Source of the DNA: Zingiber officinale
Taxonomy: Eukaryota > Streptophyta > Magnoliopsida > Zingiberales > Zingiberaceae
NCBI RefSeq assembly: GCF_018446385.1
Contig: NC_055996.1
Span: 14,743,317-14,807,316 of the forward strand
Direction of reading: 5' to 3'
DNA: 64,000 bases
Position numbers and translations under genes: made by a program. The notes under the pieces are model-generated. The model made no database searches. It saw nothing but the letters and a program-made list of their open reading frames with translations, and was not told where the DNA came from. Below, piece after piece: positions 47,179-59,492 of the stretch (the stretch's first letter is position 1; every line of letters starts with the position of its first letter).

Positions 47179-47845
47179 CAATCAACCCTAGAGCTATTGG
47201 TCGAGCCAAAGGAACTTTATTGGGTTCTAGAAGTTCAATCAATGGATGAGTTTTGACCAAGTTCTAGGCGACCGGAGGGTGTTCCAATCGACCAAAAGGC
47301 CAAAACTTAACTCGAATAAGATGAACTGAGTCAACAAAGGTCCAGTAGATCAAAGGAGTGACGATCGAGCTATATAAAAGGAGAGTCGAGACAAGCTCTT
47401 CGGACAACAATTGCATTGATTTTCTCTGTTCTAAGTGCTCAAAAGTTCATCCAAGATCCTGCTCGTGTGGTCCGAGGAGCGCCATGAGGAGTGTCGTGAC
47501 ATTCAAGCCTTAAGATCAGACCAACTTGAGTTTGCTTTTACTTACATGCTTATTGTTTATATTACTATTTGTACTTTGTATTTGTGATTGTCTTATAAAT
47601 CTGTAAGAAGTTTTTCCGCCTCCAAAAAAGTTTCAGAAAGAAGATATACATAGTAGATTCGCACTGAGTGTGTAAGTCTGGGATGTATTAACCATAAGGG
47701 TTGAGAACCAAGTAAATATTTGATGTTCTTTATCTTTCTGTCTATATTTTTATTCTAGTGCTACTAACGACTCCGTTATAAAAAATTGACAAAAAAAATA
47801 GTTACGTTATTCATCCCTCTTCTAGCGTCAAATTAATTTTACACA

Positions 47846-48690
47846 ACACTCATTATATTTCAAGTGAACATAATTCGTCAAATTAATTTTACACAATACT
47901 CTTTATATTTCAAATGAAAATAATTTAATCATGATTAAATGTGTAAAATCAATATGTAACTTTTATAACATATAACAGTTATTCAATAACTTCTATATAT
48001 TGTTGAAGCTATTCAATAGCTTTTAAAACAACGTTTAATTTATAGATATTTTTAGGATAAAATCATAGGAGGGGTGATCATTTATTTTTTTTTTTAAAAA
48101 AGTAAATACAAATATGATGTTTTTTTTAAAATTTTTATCTTTAATTTAAAAACTTATAAAAAAAAAAAGTGCTCCGACAAATTTAGTGCTCTTTTAACCA
48201 TTTTTGTTGTCTGGTTGACTCTTAAAAAATAAATTTATTCTTTCCCGTGAAAACGGAAGCTTCGCCATGACTTCTCGTCTGTCAACGTTTTAATTTAATA
48301 AAAACTTTCCGGATCGTGCTTGGGCGACAAGCAACTGAATAACTCTCGTGCTTGCAGTTCGAAAGTCATCGTCCAAAATATACACGTCACATCAAGTTCT
48401 CCTATCTTTCAAAATACCCCTCAAAGATCTAAAATCGCCCTAGTACTCGTCAAAAAAGGAGTCCACCTCTTAGTTTTTGGATCCATCGGATCCATCCCTG
48501 TATACTCATAAAGGAGTAATTTTTTAAGATTAAACACTTTTAATAATATTATTACAACAAAATAATATATGTTAAAGTTTCGGGCCATTTTAATATATTC
48601 AAAATGTAAAGGGTATTTTGTTAAAAAAACAAAATATAGAGGGCGGAATGAAACTTTCCCGTATCTACTGAGATAGCCCCCAAAATCTAT
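47846..48690 (+). repeat. Upstream block of PADRE unit 3
   Basis: 47850-48010 resembles 24323-24480 left of the nest. From about 48160 (GTGCTCCGACAAATTTAG) it matches the upstream blocks of units 1 and 2 (GTGCTCTTTTAA, GTCAACGTTTTAAT, TACACGTCACATCAAG). No gene is seen. Confidence 0.65.
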
Positions 48691-48754
48691 CGTCATTGCT
48701 GACCCAAATCGAACAACGACGACTTCACGCACCTCATCCTTCTCGTCTATAAAT
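48691..48754 (+). promoter_or_regulatory. PADRE-3 core promoter: CGTCA and TATA box
   Basis: CGTCA at 48691-48695 and TATAAAT at 48748-48754 are kept. The second motif has changed to CGACGAC. The TATA box lies 40 bases before the ATG. Confidence 0.5.
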
Positions 48755-48787
48755 ATCAATCCCAATCTTCTGCATTTCAACTGACTC

Positions 48788-49417
48788 ATGGGTTCTTGCT
48801 TTTCCTCCTCCTTCTCCTCCGACGCCGCCGACGGAGGTTCCGAGCACCAGCGATTCTCTCTGACGGCTAAAGTCGTCACAGCCAACGGCTCCTTGCTGGA
48901 GTACCCCGCCGAGACCAAAGTCCGCGACGTCCTATCCGGCCAACGCATATCGAATTCCTTCATCTGCAGCTCCGACGAGCTCTACTGCAACGCCAAAATC
49001 CCAGCTTTGGCCGCCACCGACTCGCTCCGGCCGGGTCATCTCTACTTCCTCCTCCCGCTTTCCAAGCTCGAGTACCCGCTCTCTGGTTCTGACATGGCGG
49101 CGCTCGCGGTGCGGGCGAGCGTGGCCCTCTCCGCGTATGCTTCCGGCTCCGGCGAACGGCGACGCAAGGGCGCTCGGAGGGTGATGCCGGTGGCGGCGGA
49201 GTTAGCGGGGCAGCGCGTCGCGCTTAATGAAGCCGTGAACGAGAAGGAATTTGGATTTTATCCTGATTTTGATGGCGGCGATGAGCGTTATTACGGATCG
49301 AACTCGCCTTATGAGAAGAAGAAGAAGAAGATGCCGGCGATGAAGCAGAGTCAGGGCAGGCAACGGCGGTGGAATTACAGGCAGAGATTGAGCACGATCG
49401 AAGAGATTGTGGAATGA
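48788..49417 (+). CDS. PADRE (DUF4228) domain protein, copy 3, intact
   Basis: A single-exon frame of 209 residues, closely similar to copy 2. The N-terminus MGSCFSSSFSSDAADGG again has Gly2, Cys4 and Ser6, a possible myristoylation/palmitoylation signal. The PADRE core at about residues 22-120 includes LEYPAETKVRDVLSGQRI, SFICSSDELYCNAKIPAL and LRPGHLYFLLPLSKLEYPLS. The linker holds a lysine run (EKKKKKMP) and leads to the conserved tail YRQRLSTIEEIVE. The family acts in stress and pathogen responses in plants, without a known reaction. Compared with copy 2 there are scattered substitutions (for example ATDSLRPG for AADPLRPG) and a longer serine/alanine N-terminus. The last coding base before the stop is at 49414. 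Confidence 0.93.
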   Translation: MGSCFSSSFSSDAADGGSEHQRFSLTAKVVTANGSLLEYPAETKVRDVLSGQRISNSFICSSDELYCNAKIPALAATDSLRPGHLYFLLPLSKLEYPLSGSDMAALAVRASVALSAYASGSGERRRKGARRVMPVAAELAGQRVALNEAVNEKEFGFYPDFDGGDERYYGSNSPYEKKKKKMPAMKQSQGRQRRWNYRQRLSTIEEIVE

Positions 49418-49499
49418 AGTATGAACAGAGGAAGAACAGGGTCGTGTAAAGTTTTACTTCTGATTTTACTTCTTTTATTTTTTAATAAATTTTTTGGTT

Positions 49500-50186
49500 C
49501 TTTTAGTTGAAGTTTGATTCGAGGAATCTGGACATCATTTGACCGGAATTAGTCAAATTTATTTAATTCAAATTTGAATTAATATTGAGCAGCATATAGA
49601 AAATAATTTTGGTCAAAATTATTAAAATTGGAAAAATAATAAATTGAGAAAAATAGTTAGAATGTGATTTTTTTAAATAAAAATGGAAAAAAGCATCCCA
49701 AATTAAGAGAAAGCGTCTTTGTTTGTCTTAAAAAAAATTAAATGGGCATACTCTCCTAATTTTATCTCGAAATTATCTTTTAACTCAACTTGATTGTAAA
49801 AATTATTGGGTAGTTTTTACCATATATAGCTGCTATCAAATAGTTGTTATAATGTGTAGAAGCTATCAAGTAGCTGCTATAAAAATGTTAGTAGTTGTTA
49901 CAACATATTTAGGTTGAGCTTAAAATTTAGGATATATACCGTATATAAATTATCCAGTAGCTACTATGTGTAGAAGCTATTTGATAGTTGCTATAATATA
50001 TAAAAGCTACTCAGTAATTGTTATAATGTGTTTAGGGTGAGTTTAAGATTTAAAATTTAGAGCAATGATATGCAGAGGAAAAAAATCTCAAGAAAAAGTT
50101 CAGGGATAGACAGATAAAGTCATGGTCCACCATTTTCACTTTTTGTGGATTCATCACTTTATGTGTTTATCCTTGAGTTTTTCTCT
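49500..50186. repeat. Spacer with a decayed GTAGAAGCTA minisatellite
   Basis: No gene is seen. From 49795 to 50045 imperfect units with TAGTTGTTATAATGTGTAG and GAAGCTA repeat with about 40-bp spacing. The array resumes at 52840-52912 on the far side of the solo LTR, so the LTR landed within it or beside it. Confidence 0.55.
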
Positions 50187-52783
50187 TGTTAGATTGTATA
50201 CTAAAAGCCTAGCTTTTGGTATAAACATTTATCTAGAAATAAGAATCACATTGGTCAAATGACTATATTTACGATAAATGTAGTTGTTCAATTAATTTAT
50301 ATTGTAGATAACATGGTGTGTGGTGTCACACACAGAGGATCATGTTATCAGCACCTTATAAATTATAAACAGTAGCTCACGACTAAGATGGAAAGGAACA
50401 AACCATTGGAATAGTCGTAGTGTAATTAAGTATTAGTTTATATTGACTAATAAATTACACTAGTACACTCTTAGTGTATTGAGTAGGACCATTTTAGGTA
50501 AGTTCTTTTTATACTGACCTGATAAAAGAACTAGACCTTAGTTATTGTGTAAGTGTGTGCTCTTAATCCTAATATAATAACAAGCACATATATTTGATAT
50601 TTATTTCTTTAATTTATCAATGAGTGAGATTTAGTTCGATAAATCAATAAGCCCGATAAGTTGGGAAATGATATCACTTATAGTGTGTTGTTGATTATAG
50701 AAGGAAACTGTGTCCTAGTGATCTAGGTTGATAATGTCCCCAAGAGGAGCTCATAAGGATTGTCATGTTAAACCCTGTAGGTGGACTTAGTCCGACATGA
50801 TGATAAGGTTGAGTGGTACTACTCTTGGACTAAGATATTAATTAAATGAGTTGTCAATAACTCACTTAATTAGTGGACATCCGACATCTTAAACACAGGG
50901 AGACTAACACACTCATAATAAGAAGGAGCCCAAAAATGTAATTTGGGATTGGTGCGGTAGTTCAATAATAGTTCTTTAGTGGAATGAATTATTATTGATG
51001 GAATTAAGTTGTGTGTTCGGGGCGAACACGGGAAGCTTAATTTCATCGGGAGACCAAAACCAATTCCTCCTCTCGGTCCCTATCGTAGCCTCTTGTATAT
51101 AGAGATTTATACCCACCACATACCCACCTTCTTACCCAACCTATAGGGGTCGACCAAGCTAAGCTTAAAGCTCAAGCTTAGGGTCGGCCAAGTCTAAAGG
51201 TTGAGCCTTAAGGTGGCCGACCAATAGCTTGGAGCCCAAGCTTAGGTGACCGGCCACATGATATTAAAAAGGGTTTTTTTTCTTATATGGATATCATGGT
51301 TTTAAAAGAGAGTTTAAAATTTTAATCTTTCCTTTTATAGCTTTCTACAAAAGATTAAGAAAAGATTTGAAATCTTTCCTTATTTGTAGATTGAAAGGTA
51401 GATTTTAATTTTGAGAAAACTTTCCTTTTTAATCATGTTCATGATTTAAAAGAGAGTTTAAAAATTAAATATTCTCTTTTATAAGTTTCTACAAAAGATT
51501 AAGAAAAGATTTGATATCTTTCATTATTTGTAGATTAAAAGAGATTTTAATTTTTAGAGATAACTTTCTTTTTATCCACATGTTTAAAAGAAAGATTTTA
51601 ATTTATAAAATTTCCTTTTTACAAGCCACTATGAAGGGAAAAATTATTGGAGAAATTTTTTATAAATTTCTGGAAACAAATTAGAAAGTTTTAATTTTTG
51701 TTTTAATTAAAACTCTCCTTGTTTTGGGGAAAGAGGTGGCCGGCCATTGTAATTGAAAAAAGAAAATTGTTTTTAATTAAATAAAATTTCCTTTTCATGG
51801 CAAAAGAATTAAGGAAGTTTTTATTTAAATTTTCTTATTTGCCAAGACCAAGGATTATAAAAGAGGAGGTAGAGGTGCCTTCGTGGGTGAACGACTCTAT
51901 TATTCTTCTCATCTCTTTTCCTCCTTGGTAGCCGGCCCTAGCTTCTCCCTCTTCTCTTCTTCTTGTGGCTGGCGGCAACCCCTCTTGGAGCTTTTGATGG
52001 TGGCCGGTTCTAGCTAGGAGAAGAAGGAGAGAAAGGAGATTTTGTTTCTAGCATCCCTTGGAGCTTGTTGGTGGTGGTCAAACCTCATATCTCTTGGTGT
52101 TTATGTGGTGGCCGAATCTTTCTTGGAGAAGAAAGGTGGCTTAGGTGGATTCTCATCTCGGTAGATCGTTGCCCACACAACGTCCGGGATAAGAAGAGGA
52201 ATACGATAGAAGATCAAGAGGTTATTTTGCTTACAAAGAAAGGTATAACTAGTAATTGTTTTCCGCATCATACTAGTTTTCTTTGTATAGTTATTTATGG
52301 AAATACCAAACACAAGAGGCATATGATTCTAGAGTTTTTGAAATATTTTTTTTTTTTGAGTTTGTGTTTTCTTCTTTTTCGAATTTGTGATTCGATTGTT
52401 CTTTTTGGTTAACCTAGAGTTATTTAAGGAAATAAAAATTAGCTTTTCTTAAAAGGCTTTGCCTAGGCGGTGGTGGTTGCTCCTATATCCAAGAAGGTCA
52501 TGTGCCTCGCCATGCAGTCCTGGAAGCCAATTTTGGAAATTAATATTTATGAAATTATTAACATAGGTAGATTTGAATCAATAGTGTTAAGTTCTGCTTG
52601 CGATTCAAATCTAAACCATTAAGAACAGATAAGTTAAATTTGGAATCAATGATGTTAAGTTCCGTCTGCGATTCCTAATTTAACTTCTAAAGAACACAAT
52701 ATGTTATTTAAGGAAAGGTTCGACACTTGTACAAAATTTTTTATACAGTGAAACCAGTATGATTTTCCTAGGACTAACCAACA
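50187..52783 (+). repeat. Family C solo LTR, 2.6 kb
   Basis: It has TGTTAGATTG...AACCAACA ends and a perfect 5-bp duplication TCTCT (50182-50186 and 52784-52788), with no interior. GTGGCCGGCC-type motifs and a TATA box (TATAAAAGAGGAGG, about 51856) mark U3. It matches 56788-59198 over its length. Confidence 0.9.
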
Positions 52784-54715
52784 TCTCTGAGATTTTTTCT
52801 CTTTGCATATCATTTTTCTAAAATATATATCGAATACTATCTAGTAGCTACTACAACGAGTTATCACAATGTGTAGAAGCTACTCAATAATTACTACAAC
52901 ATATTTAGGTTAAATCATTACAAGAAAAACTCTCATTAACAACAGTTTTTTACCGTTGTCGTAGACCTAAAAAATTATTGTTAAAAGACGTGCTGTTAAA
53001 AGGGACGCTCAAAGATAACGGTTAATAATCGTTGTCTTTTAGCCAATGACAACGGTTTGACAATAATTTTTAATCGTTATCTTTTTAGCGCGATCAATAA
53101 CAGTTTAATAATAATTTTAAACTGTTGTCTTTAAGTGCATTAGGCAACAATTTCACAACATATTTAAACTATTGTGTTTTTAATCGAAAAACAATAGTTT
53201 GACAATAGTTTAAAATCATTATCTTTGTTTGTGTTTTATATCATTTTAAAACCGTTATTTTATTTAAATAATACATTTACAAAACTATTGTCTTATACTT
53301 AAAAGAAAAATTATTTAAATAATTAAAAAATATTAGACAAACACACTTTAAACTATATATCAATCAAACCTTATATAAAATCAATCCAAACATCATCAAA
53401 ATATCATTAATCAAGAATTTATATTCATGAATTACAATGATGTGTCATCAATAGACTCGTAATGTATCAACAATAAAACTAAAAAAAGTATATAATCATA
53501 TTCCATAAACTTCTGAGCCAAGTATACAAAATTAAATATTATCCACAGCAAATAGAGAATTACACATGAATTCCAAAATATCTTATATTGTTGGATCAAA
53601 TTTCCCCACTTGTGCATCTTATAAGAAATCATTTCCGGTCTGTGAAAACAAAATCTCATGATTTTAATCCTATTCAACAACAATAATAGCATAAAAAAAA
53701 GGGAGAATAAAAAAAACACATCTATTAAAGTTCAAATGTATGCTCAAGTAGATGATAAAAAAAAAATAGGTTGGGTTCATTTATTTCCTGCCACTAACAT
53801 TAATGTTGGTAAAAAATAGGCTTGGTAAAAAAATAAGCTCTAAGCAAGAAGTGCTCTAAGCAGAGGGAAATAAACAAGCACAATCATTTCTCATAAAGCT
53901 TGGTTCAAGTTCATGCCGACTGACAAATCATGGTGTATCACACAAACAAAAACAAGGGAAAATACATATACATAGCATCAAGAAGTGTCCTATAGTACAA
54001 AAAAACACAAGTTATCCAGCACTTTTGTGCTTTGGTTATGTGCACCAAATGGACTGATGCCTGAGTTAGAGATCCCATCAAAGCCCCTTTGACTTCTGGA
54101 TTACCTAGATGTAGAATCCAGTGCTGCTTTGATGTTCCTCAATGCTAGGCGCATGAGGCATTTGACTAGTATGTGCATGCAAACTCATGGTTGCTCCCAA
54201 TTGCAATTTGACTAGTATATGGATATGAAATCATTAAACTATTTGAATGTTATTACTCTGTCTAGAATTCAAGCCTGTGAAAAAAATAGCATGTTCAATA
54301 AACTATAAACTTACGATATATTATCACTTTCAAATGCAATATGATGATCTCATGTTCATACTTATTTATAAATATAATTTCGTATGCATTCAGCTATTTT
54401 AGATCATACTTCATCAATTTCTTCTTAAGAGTATTTCGTTTTTTGAATTATAAACACATATAAATTATATGATATTAAAGAACAAAATAAAATTAGAAAA
54501 AAATGATAACTAAACTTCTAATTATTTAAGGTAATGAAGATAATATTACTACCGATTGCAATGCATCCCTCTCGATCATTGCAACTTTTTCTGTAAATTA
54601 TCTCATAAATCTTATCACATAATAACTGCATTGTTTTGCATCTGGTTGCTTAGGAGTCCTTACCATATGTAAACAATTACACAATTTCCTAAAATTAGCT
54701 TCAAGTGATACAAAG
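52784..54715. other. CACTA transposon remnant and gene-free sequence
   Basis: At 52916 CATTACAAGAAAAAC resembles the CACTACAAGAAAA terminus of En/Spm elements. It is followed to about 53300 by subterminal repeats of the type ACAACGGTTTGACAATA and AACGGTTAATAATCGTTG in both orientations, which bind transposase in that superfamily. No matching right end was found. The rest to 54715 has no recognisable gene. It may be interior of the CACTA element. Confidence 0.55.
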
Positions 54716-56034
54716 TGTTGGTGCAGTTTGCACTAACAGTCTAACTCAGATTTTGATGAATGATAAGAGAATTAAGTTAGGTGTATTTGTGATCTAAGTA
54801 CTTTACCAAGTGTGCAGAAATTGATGGGTTTGGAGGACCTGACATCAGGTTGAAATCCAGCTAGGTCCGTGAGACCGGATAATTGGTGTGAAGTCCAGAT
54901 AGGTCAACGGGCCGACTTAAAATCTGGTAAAAAGTCCGGTTGGATCCGCAGGACCTAACAGCCGGCAGAAGTCCAATTGGGTATGCGGACCTGACAACTG
55001 GCATGAAGACCTGGTGGGTCAAGAGTCTAGTCAACCGACTGCAAGTTGGTAAGTAAAGGTAAGTCACTAGAGGAGAGTGACTCAGTAAAAATGTGTCCCA
55101 GCTGAGGGAGAGTAGGTGTCAGTTCAGTTTAAGTCCATTTTGGACTCCTAAACTGAGACTTTGACTAGATCCTAGTCTCAGGGAGACAGAGTCTAATTAC
55201 TACTCAGTATTATTGTGCTAATACTTATCTTGTAAATTATTATTTGATTTATTGGCCTAACACACTTTGCAAGACAAGAAGAGCAAAAAAAACCTCAGGT
55301 GAATAGTACCCGAGGTGCCTTCCAAGAGATGGAAGGTGCCTTCAAGCATTGAAGGCCCTTGACACTGTTCATTGAAAGCCCCTTCAGTGCATGGAAGGTG
55401 CCTTCTGCAGGATAAGAATCAGACCTCATCATGGATAAGGGCCAAGTTGTTCGGGATCGAATTTGCCGGGTTAGAGGCGCCTTTAAGGCCTTTGAAGGCA
55501 CCTTCCACAGTCCTTATAAGGGCTTCTCGACCTGACTTTTAACAACAACACCTGTACAAGCTTCTACGCGTCCATTTTAGGTTCTAACTGCTCCAGCTTC
55601 CTGTGATGACTCTGCTACAATGTTGTTATCCTCGACTACTACCAAGGAGCCGACCGACACCGAGCCTAAGCTGACAATCTTCGAAGGTGTTGGGTAACAA
55701 ACTTGTAATTTATACTTAATTATTTGCAAAAGGACAAGTGTAGGGTGTTGCACTTGTTCCATCTTTTCTATGTACTCGATTCCCTTTTCCGGAGGTACCA
55801 AAAAATATATTTTAGTGGATTACTCATTGATAGGTTCGCGAAACCTGGGTCTTGAAGCAAGAGTCGCCAAAGGCTCCGAACCAAATAAACCGATCGTGTC
55901 TACTTCTGGTTTCTTACTTGCTTTTGATTTTTGTGTCCTTCTGCTGCATTTACTTTAATCTCAAAATGAAAGCAAAGTTTTTCAAAATCATGTGATTCAC
56001 CTCCCCCTCCTCTCATATGCGACTCGATCTAACA
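54716..56034 (+). repeat. Family E 5' LTR
   Basis: 1319 bp. GAAGGTGCCTTC-type dyads at 55305-55512 sit directly before a TATA-like CTTATAAGGG (about 55515-55524). A set of related short repeats (TCCGGTTGGATCCG, GACCTGACA) lies at 54835-55030. Confidence 0.85.
55305..55512. repeat. GAAGGTGCCTTC dyad block of family E
   Basis: Seven or so near-palindromes, some nested (GGTGCCTTC...GAAGGTGCC at 55315-55350), end at the TATA-like box. Confidence 0.8.
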
Positions 56035-56294
56035 AGTGGTATCAGAGCAGGTTCTGCTCTGAATTGGTGCAACCACCAATTAAGTCAAGGGGAATTGATT
56101 TTTAGATTTCAGTTTTTCGCATTCTATTTGAATCGGTAAAAGTTTACCTCTTCAAATAATTTTTTTCATTCTGATTTCACTCAAAATTGGTGCAACACCA
56201 CTCGAGTTTCTCGATATATTTTATTTTCTTAAAACTCTGCTAATCCAAGACCAAGTCTTGGTACTTTTTGCTAGTTCTCTATCTTCAGTGCTCA

Positions 56295-59200
56295 ATGGCC
56301 TAACTTGAGGGATACACCACTGCTCGTCCTCCTCTTTTCAATGGAGATGACTTCCCCTATTAGAAGATGCGCATGGAAATGCACCTAAAGACCAATTTTG
56401 ACCAGTGGTTCAGCGTCACCAAAGGATACAAGGCACCAGTCGACCACAACACCAGAATTCTAATGGCCCTGAAAAATTGGAATCCGAAAATGAAGAAGAA
56501 GGCCCAGATCAACTTCAAGACCCTCAACACAATCCAGTGCGGACTAACGAAAAAGGAACTAAACTGCGTCGGCCCACACGAAAACATAAAAGAACTATGG
56601 GACAAACTCATAAAACTACACAAAGAAACCAATGACGCAAAGGTAACAAAAGAGACCTATTTTTAAATAAATTATTTAATATCAAAATGCAGGAAGGTGA
56701 GACTACCAGTCAGCTGCACGTGAGGATAAAGGACATCCTCAATGAACTTCACACAATTGGCCACCAGATGGAGAACCGAGATCTTATTGTTGGAGTGTAT
56801 ACTGAAAGCCTAAGCTTTGTAAACATTCATTATGAATAAAGAATCACATTTGGTCAAATTGTCTACATTTGTTTGTAGTTGTTCATATAATTTATATTGT
56901 AGATAACATAGTATGTGGTGTCACATGCAGAAGATGATGTTATCAGTACCTTATAAATTATAAACAGTAGCTCACGACTAAAATGGAAAGGAACAAACCA
57001 TTAGAAGGTCGTAGTGTAATTAGGTATTAGTTTATCTTGACTATATAATTACACTAGTACACTCAGAGTGTATTGAGTAGGACCATTAGAGGTCGTTTCT
57101 TTTATACTGACTTTATAAAGGAACAAAGACCTCAGTTATTATGGAAGTGTGTGCTCTTAATCCTAATATAATAACAAGCACATATGTTTGATATTTATTT
57201 CTTTAATTTATCAATGGGTGAGATTTAGTTCGATGAATCAATAAACCCGATAAGTTGGGAAATGGTATCACTTATAGTGTGTGTTGTTGATTATAGAAGG
57301 AAACTGTGTCCTAGAGATACTAGGTTGATAATGTCCTCAAGAGGAGCTCATAAAGATTGTCATGTTAAACCCTGCAGGTGGACTTAGTCCGACATGATGA
57401 TAAGGTTGAGTGGTACTACTCTTGGACTTAGATATTAATTAAATGAGTTGTCAGTAACTCACTTAATTAGTGGACATTCGATATCTTAAACACAGGGAGA
57501 CTAACACACTCATAATAAGAAGGAGCCCAAAAATGTAATTTGGGATTGGTGCGGTAGTTCAATAATAGTTCTCTAGTGGAATGAATTATTATTGATAAAA
57601 TTAAGTTGTGTGTTCGGGGCGAACACGAGATGCTTAATTTTATCGGGAGACCAAAACCAATTCCTCCTCTCGGTCCCTATCGTAGCCTCTTATTTGTAGA
57701 GTTCTATACCAACCTATACCCATCTTCTATACCCACCTAATAGGGGCCGGCCAAGCTAGCTTGGGAAACAAGCTAGGGCCGACCTAGCTTGGGAAACAAG
57801 ATTGGGTGGCCGGCCCTACCTTGAACCCAAGCTAGTGGGGCCAGCCAAAATAAATTAAAAGGAATTTTAATTTTAATTTTTATTATGTGGAAGAAATAAT
57901 TTATTAAAGAGAATTAAAATTAAATTATCTCTCTTGTAAAAGATCTACAAAAGATTAAAGAAAGAGATTAGATCTCTTTCCTTATTTGTAGATTGGTGAG
58001 ATATTTTATTTTCTCTTTAAAATTATTCACATGTTAATAAAATTAAAATTATAGAAATTTCCTTTTATCAACCATGAAGAGATTTTTAAAGAGAAATTTT
58101 ATTTTTAAAATTTCCGAAAACAAATTAGGAAGTTTTAATTGTTGATTGAAACTTGTCCAATTTGTTCTCCAATGATGTGGCCGGCCAATGTAGATTTAAT
58201 TGGGAAATTTTATTTTATTTTTATCAATTAAATCATGTCAAGGAAATTGAGGAAATTTTATTGTAATTAAATTTCCTAATTTGCCTAGGCCAAGGAATAT
58301 AAAAGAAGGGGTGAGGGTGCATTCATGAGACACAACCTCTATTATTTTCTCTCCCTCTTTTCCTTGGTGTTGTGGCCGGCCATCATCTCTTCTCTTCTTC
58401 CTCTTTGTGGTGGCCGAAATTTTCTATTGCTTGGAGCTCTTGTGAAGGCCGGATACTACTTGGAGAAGAAGAAGAAGGAGGAGAGGAAGCTTGCATCTCT
58501 TAGAGCTTGGTTGGTGTTTTTCTTCTTCCTTGGTGAAGCTTTCTTGTTTTGGCCGAACCTAGCTAGGAGGAGAAGAAGGTGCTTGGTGGTTTCTCATCTC
58601 GGAAGATCGTTGCCCACACAACGTCCGAGGTTAGAAGAGGAATACGGTAGAAGATCAAGAGGTTTTTCTACAAGGTATAACTAGTAATTTTTCTTTCCGC
58701 ATCATGCTAGTTATTTATGGAAATAATACCAAATACAAGAGGCTTACGTTCTAGAATTTCAAATATGTTTTCGATGTTGTGTTCTTTTGTTTTTCTTTTC
58801 CTTGTAATTTGATTGTTCTCTTTGGTTAACCTAAAGTTATTTTAGGAAATTAAATATTAGATTTCTATAAAAGGTTTTGTCTAGTCGGTGGTGGTTGCTC
58901 CCATATCCAAGAAGGCCATGTGCCTCGCCACGTCAGTACTGGGAACCAATTATGAAAATTAATATTTAATGGAATTAATAACTTAAGGAGACTTGGGTCG
59001 AACGTGTTAAGTTCCGCAGGAGATCCAAGTCAAAACCTAAAAGAACAAATAGATTAAGTTTTGGATCAAACGTGTTAAGTTCCGCAGGCGATCCAAAATT
59101 TAATTTAAAAGAACACATGGTAGCTAGGAAAAGGTTCAGACCTTTGTACAAAATTTTTGTACAGTGGAACCTATAGGTTTTCCGAGTAGCAACCAACACT

Positions 59201-59492
59201 TATAAGGTACGCTCTAAACGTATTTCCTCGAAATAAACTATGGGCATCCATCGTGGATGCCTATAAGATCTTGAGGAATTTATCCAAATTGAAATTAGAT
59301 GAACTTTTCTGTGAATTAGAACTGCACGAACAGACTAATGCAAAACCTGAGAAAGGTGTTGGTTTTATTGCAGAAACATCAAAAGAAAAATCTAGAACCA
59401 AACCAAAACCTGAAGATGAGTCTGACCAAGACTCAGATAATAAAGAACACCTGGTGAACCTGGTAAGAAAGATGTTCACCAGGAGAAAGAAG
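56295..59492 (+). pseudogene. Family E Copia gag, broken and interrupted
   Basis: ATG 56295 is followed by an in-frame TAA at codon 3 and a TAG at codon 22. The frame then runs from 56367 to 56666 with KMRMEMHLKTNFDQWF and ENIKELWDKLIKLH of a UBN2-type gag. A shift follows near 56660. The part after the solo LTR reads VDAYKILRNLSKLKLDELFC and an acidic EDESDQDSDN linker before 59492. The domain packages RNA in Copia elements. No pol is in the window. Confidence 0.8.
56788..59198 (+). repeat. Family C solo LTR, second copy
   Basis: 2411 bp, TGTTGGAGTG...AACCAACA, with a perfect CTTAT duplication (56783-56787 and 59199-59203). It carries GGCCGGCC dyads at about 57726, 57789, 58187 and 58371 and a TATA box (ATATAAAAGAAGG, about 58297). 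Confidence 0.92.

Larger units (their letters stand above)
24527..47845 (+). mobile_element. Old LTR (probably solo) split by a 22-kb nest
   Basis: Four pieces, 24527-24890, 32204-32506, 33150-33236 and 47179-47845, join into one LTR-like sequence of about 1.4 kb starting TGCTGGGG and ending ACACAACA. It has repeated CCTAGTGAGGCTAG-type motifs, CTAGGCGATCGGAG and CTAGGCGACCGGAG, and a TATA box (CTATATAAAAGG, about 47369) in the last piece. The flanks (GACTCTATGA on the left, CACTCATTATAT on the right) match a nearby uninterrupted GACTTTATGACACTCATTATAT at 24313. I see no polypurine tract or interior of its own, so a solo LTR is likely. Confidence 0.6.
54716..59492 (+). mobile_element. Family E Copia element, 5' part, split by a solo LTR
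   Basis: 5' LTR 54716-56034 (TGTTGG...CTAACA), primer site TGGTATCAGAGC at 56037, and gag from 56295. Gag is interrupted at 56788-59198 by a family C solo LTR, resumes at 59204-59492, and is then cut by another family C LTR on the minus strand. The remainder lies outside the window or is lost. Confidence 0.85.

Noticed and set aside
52065..52412. 115-codon frame, and similar ones at 58325-58684 and 60044-60529
   Set aside because: They lie in the family C LTR in different frames and are not conserved between the LTR copies.
55577..55801. 74-codon minus-strand frame in the family E LTR
   Set aside because: It lies between the TATA-like box and the primer site of the LTR, with no domain and no second copy to test.
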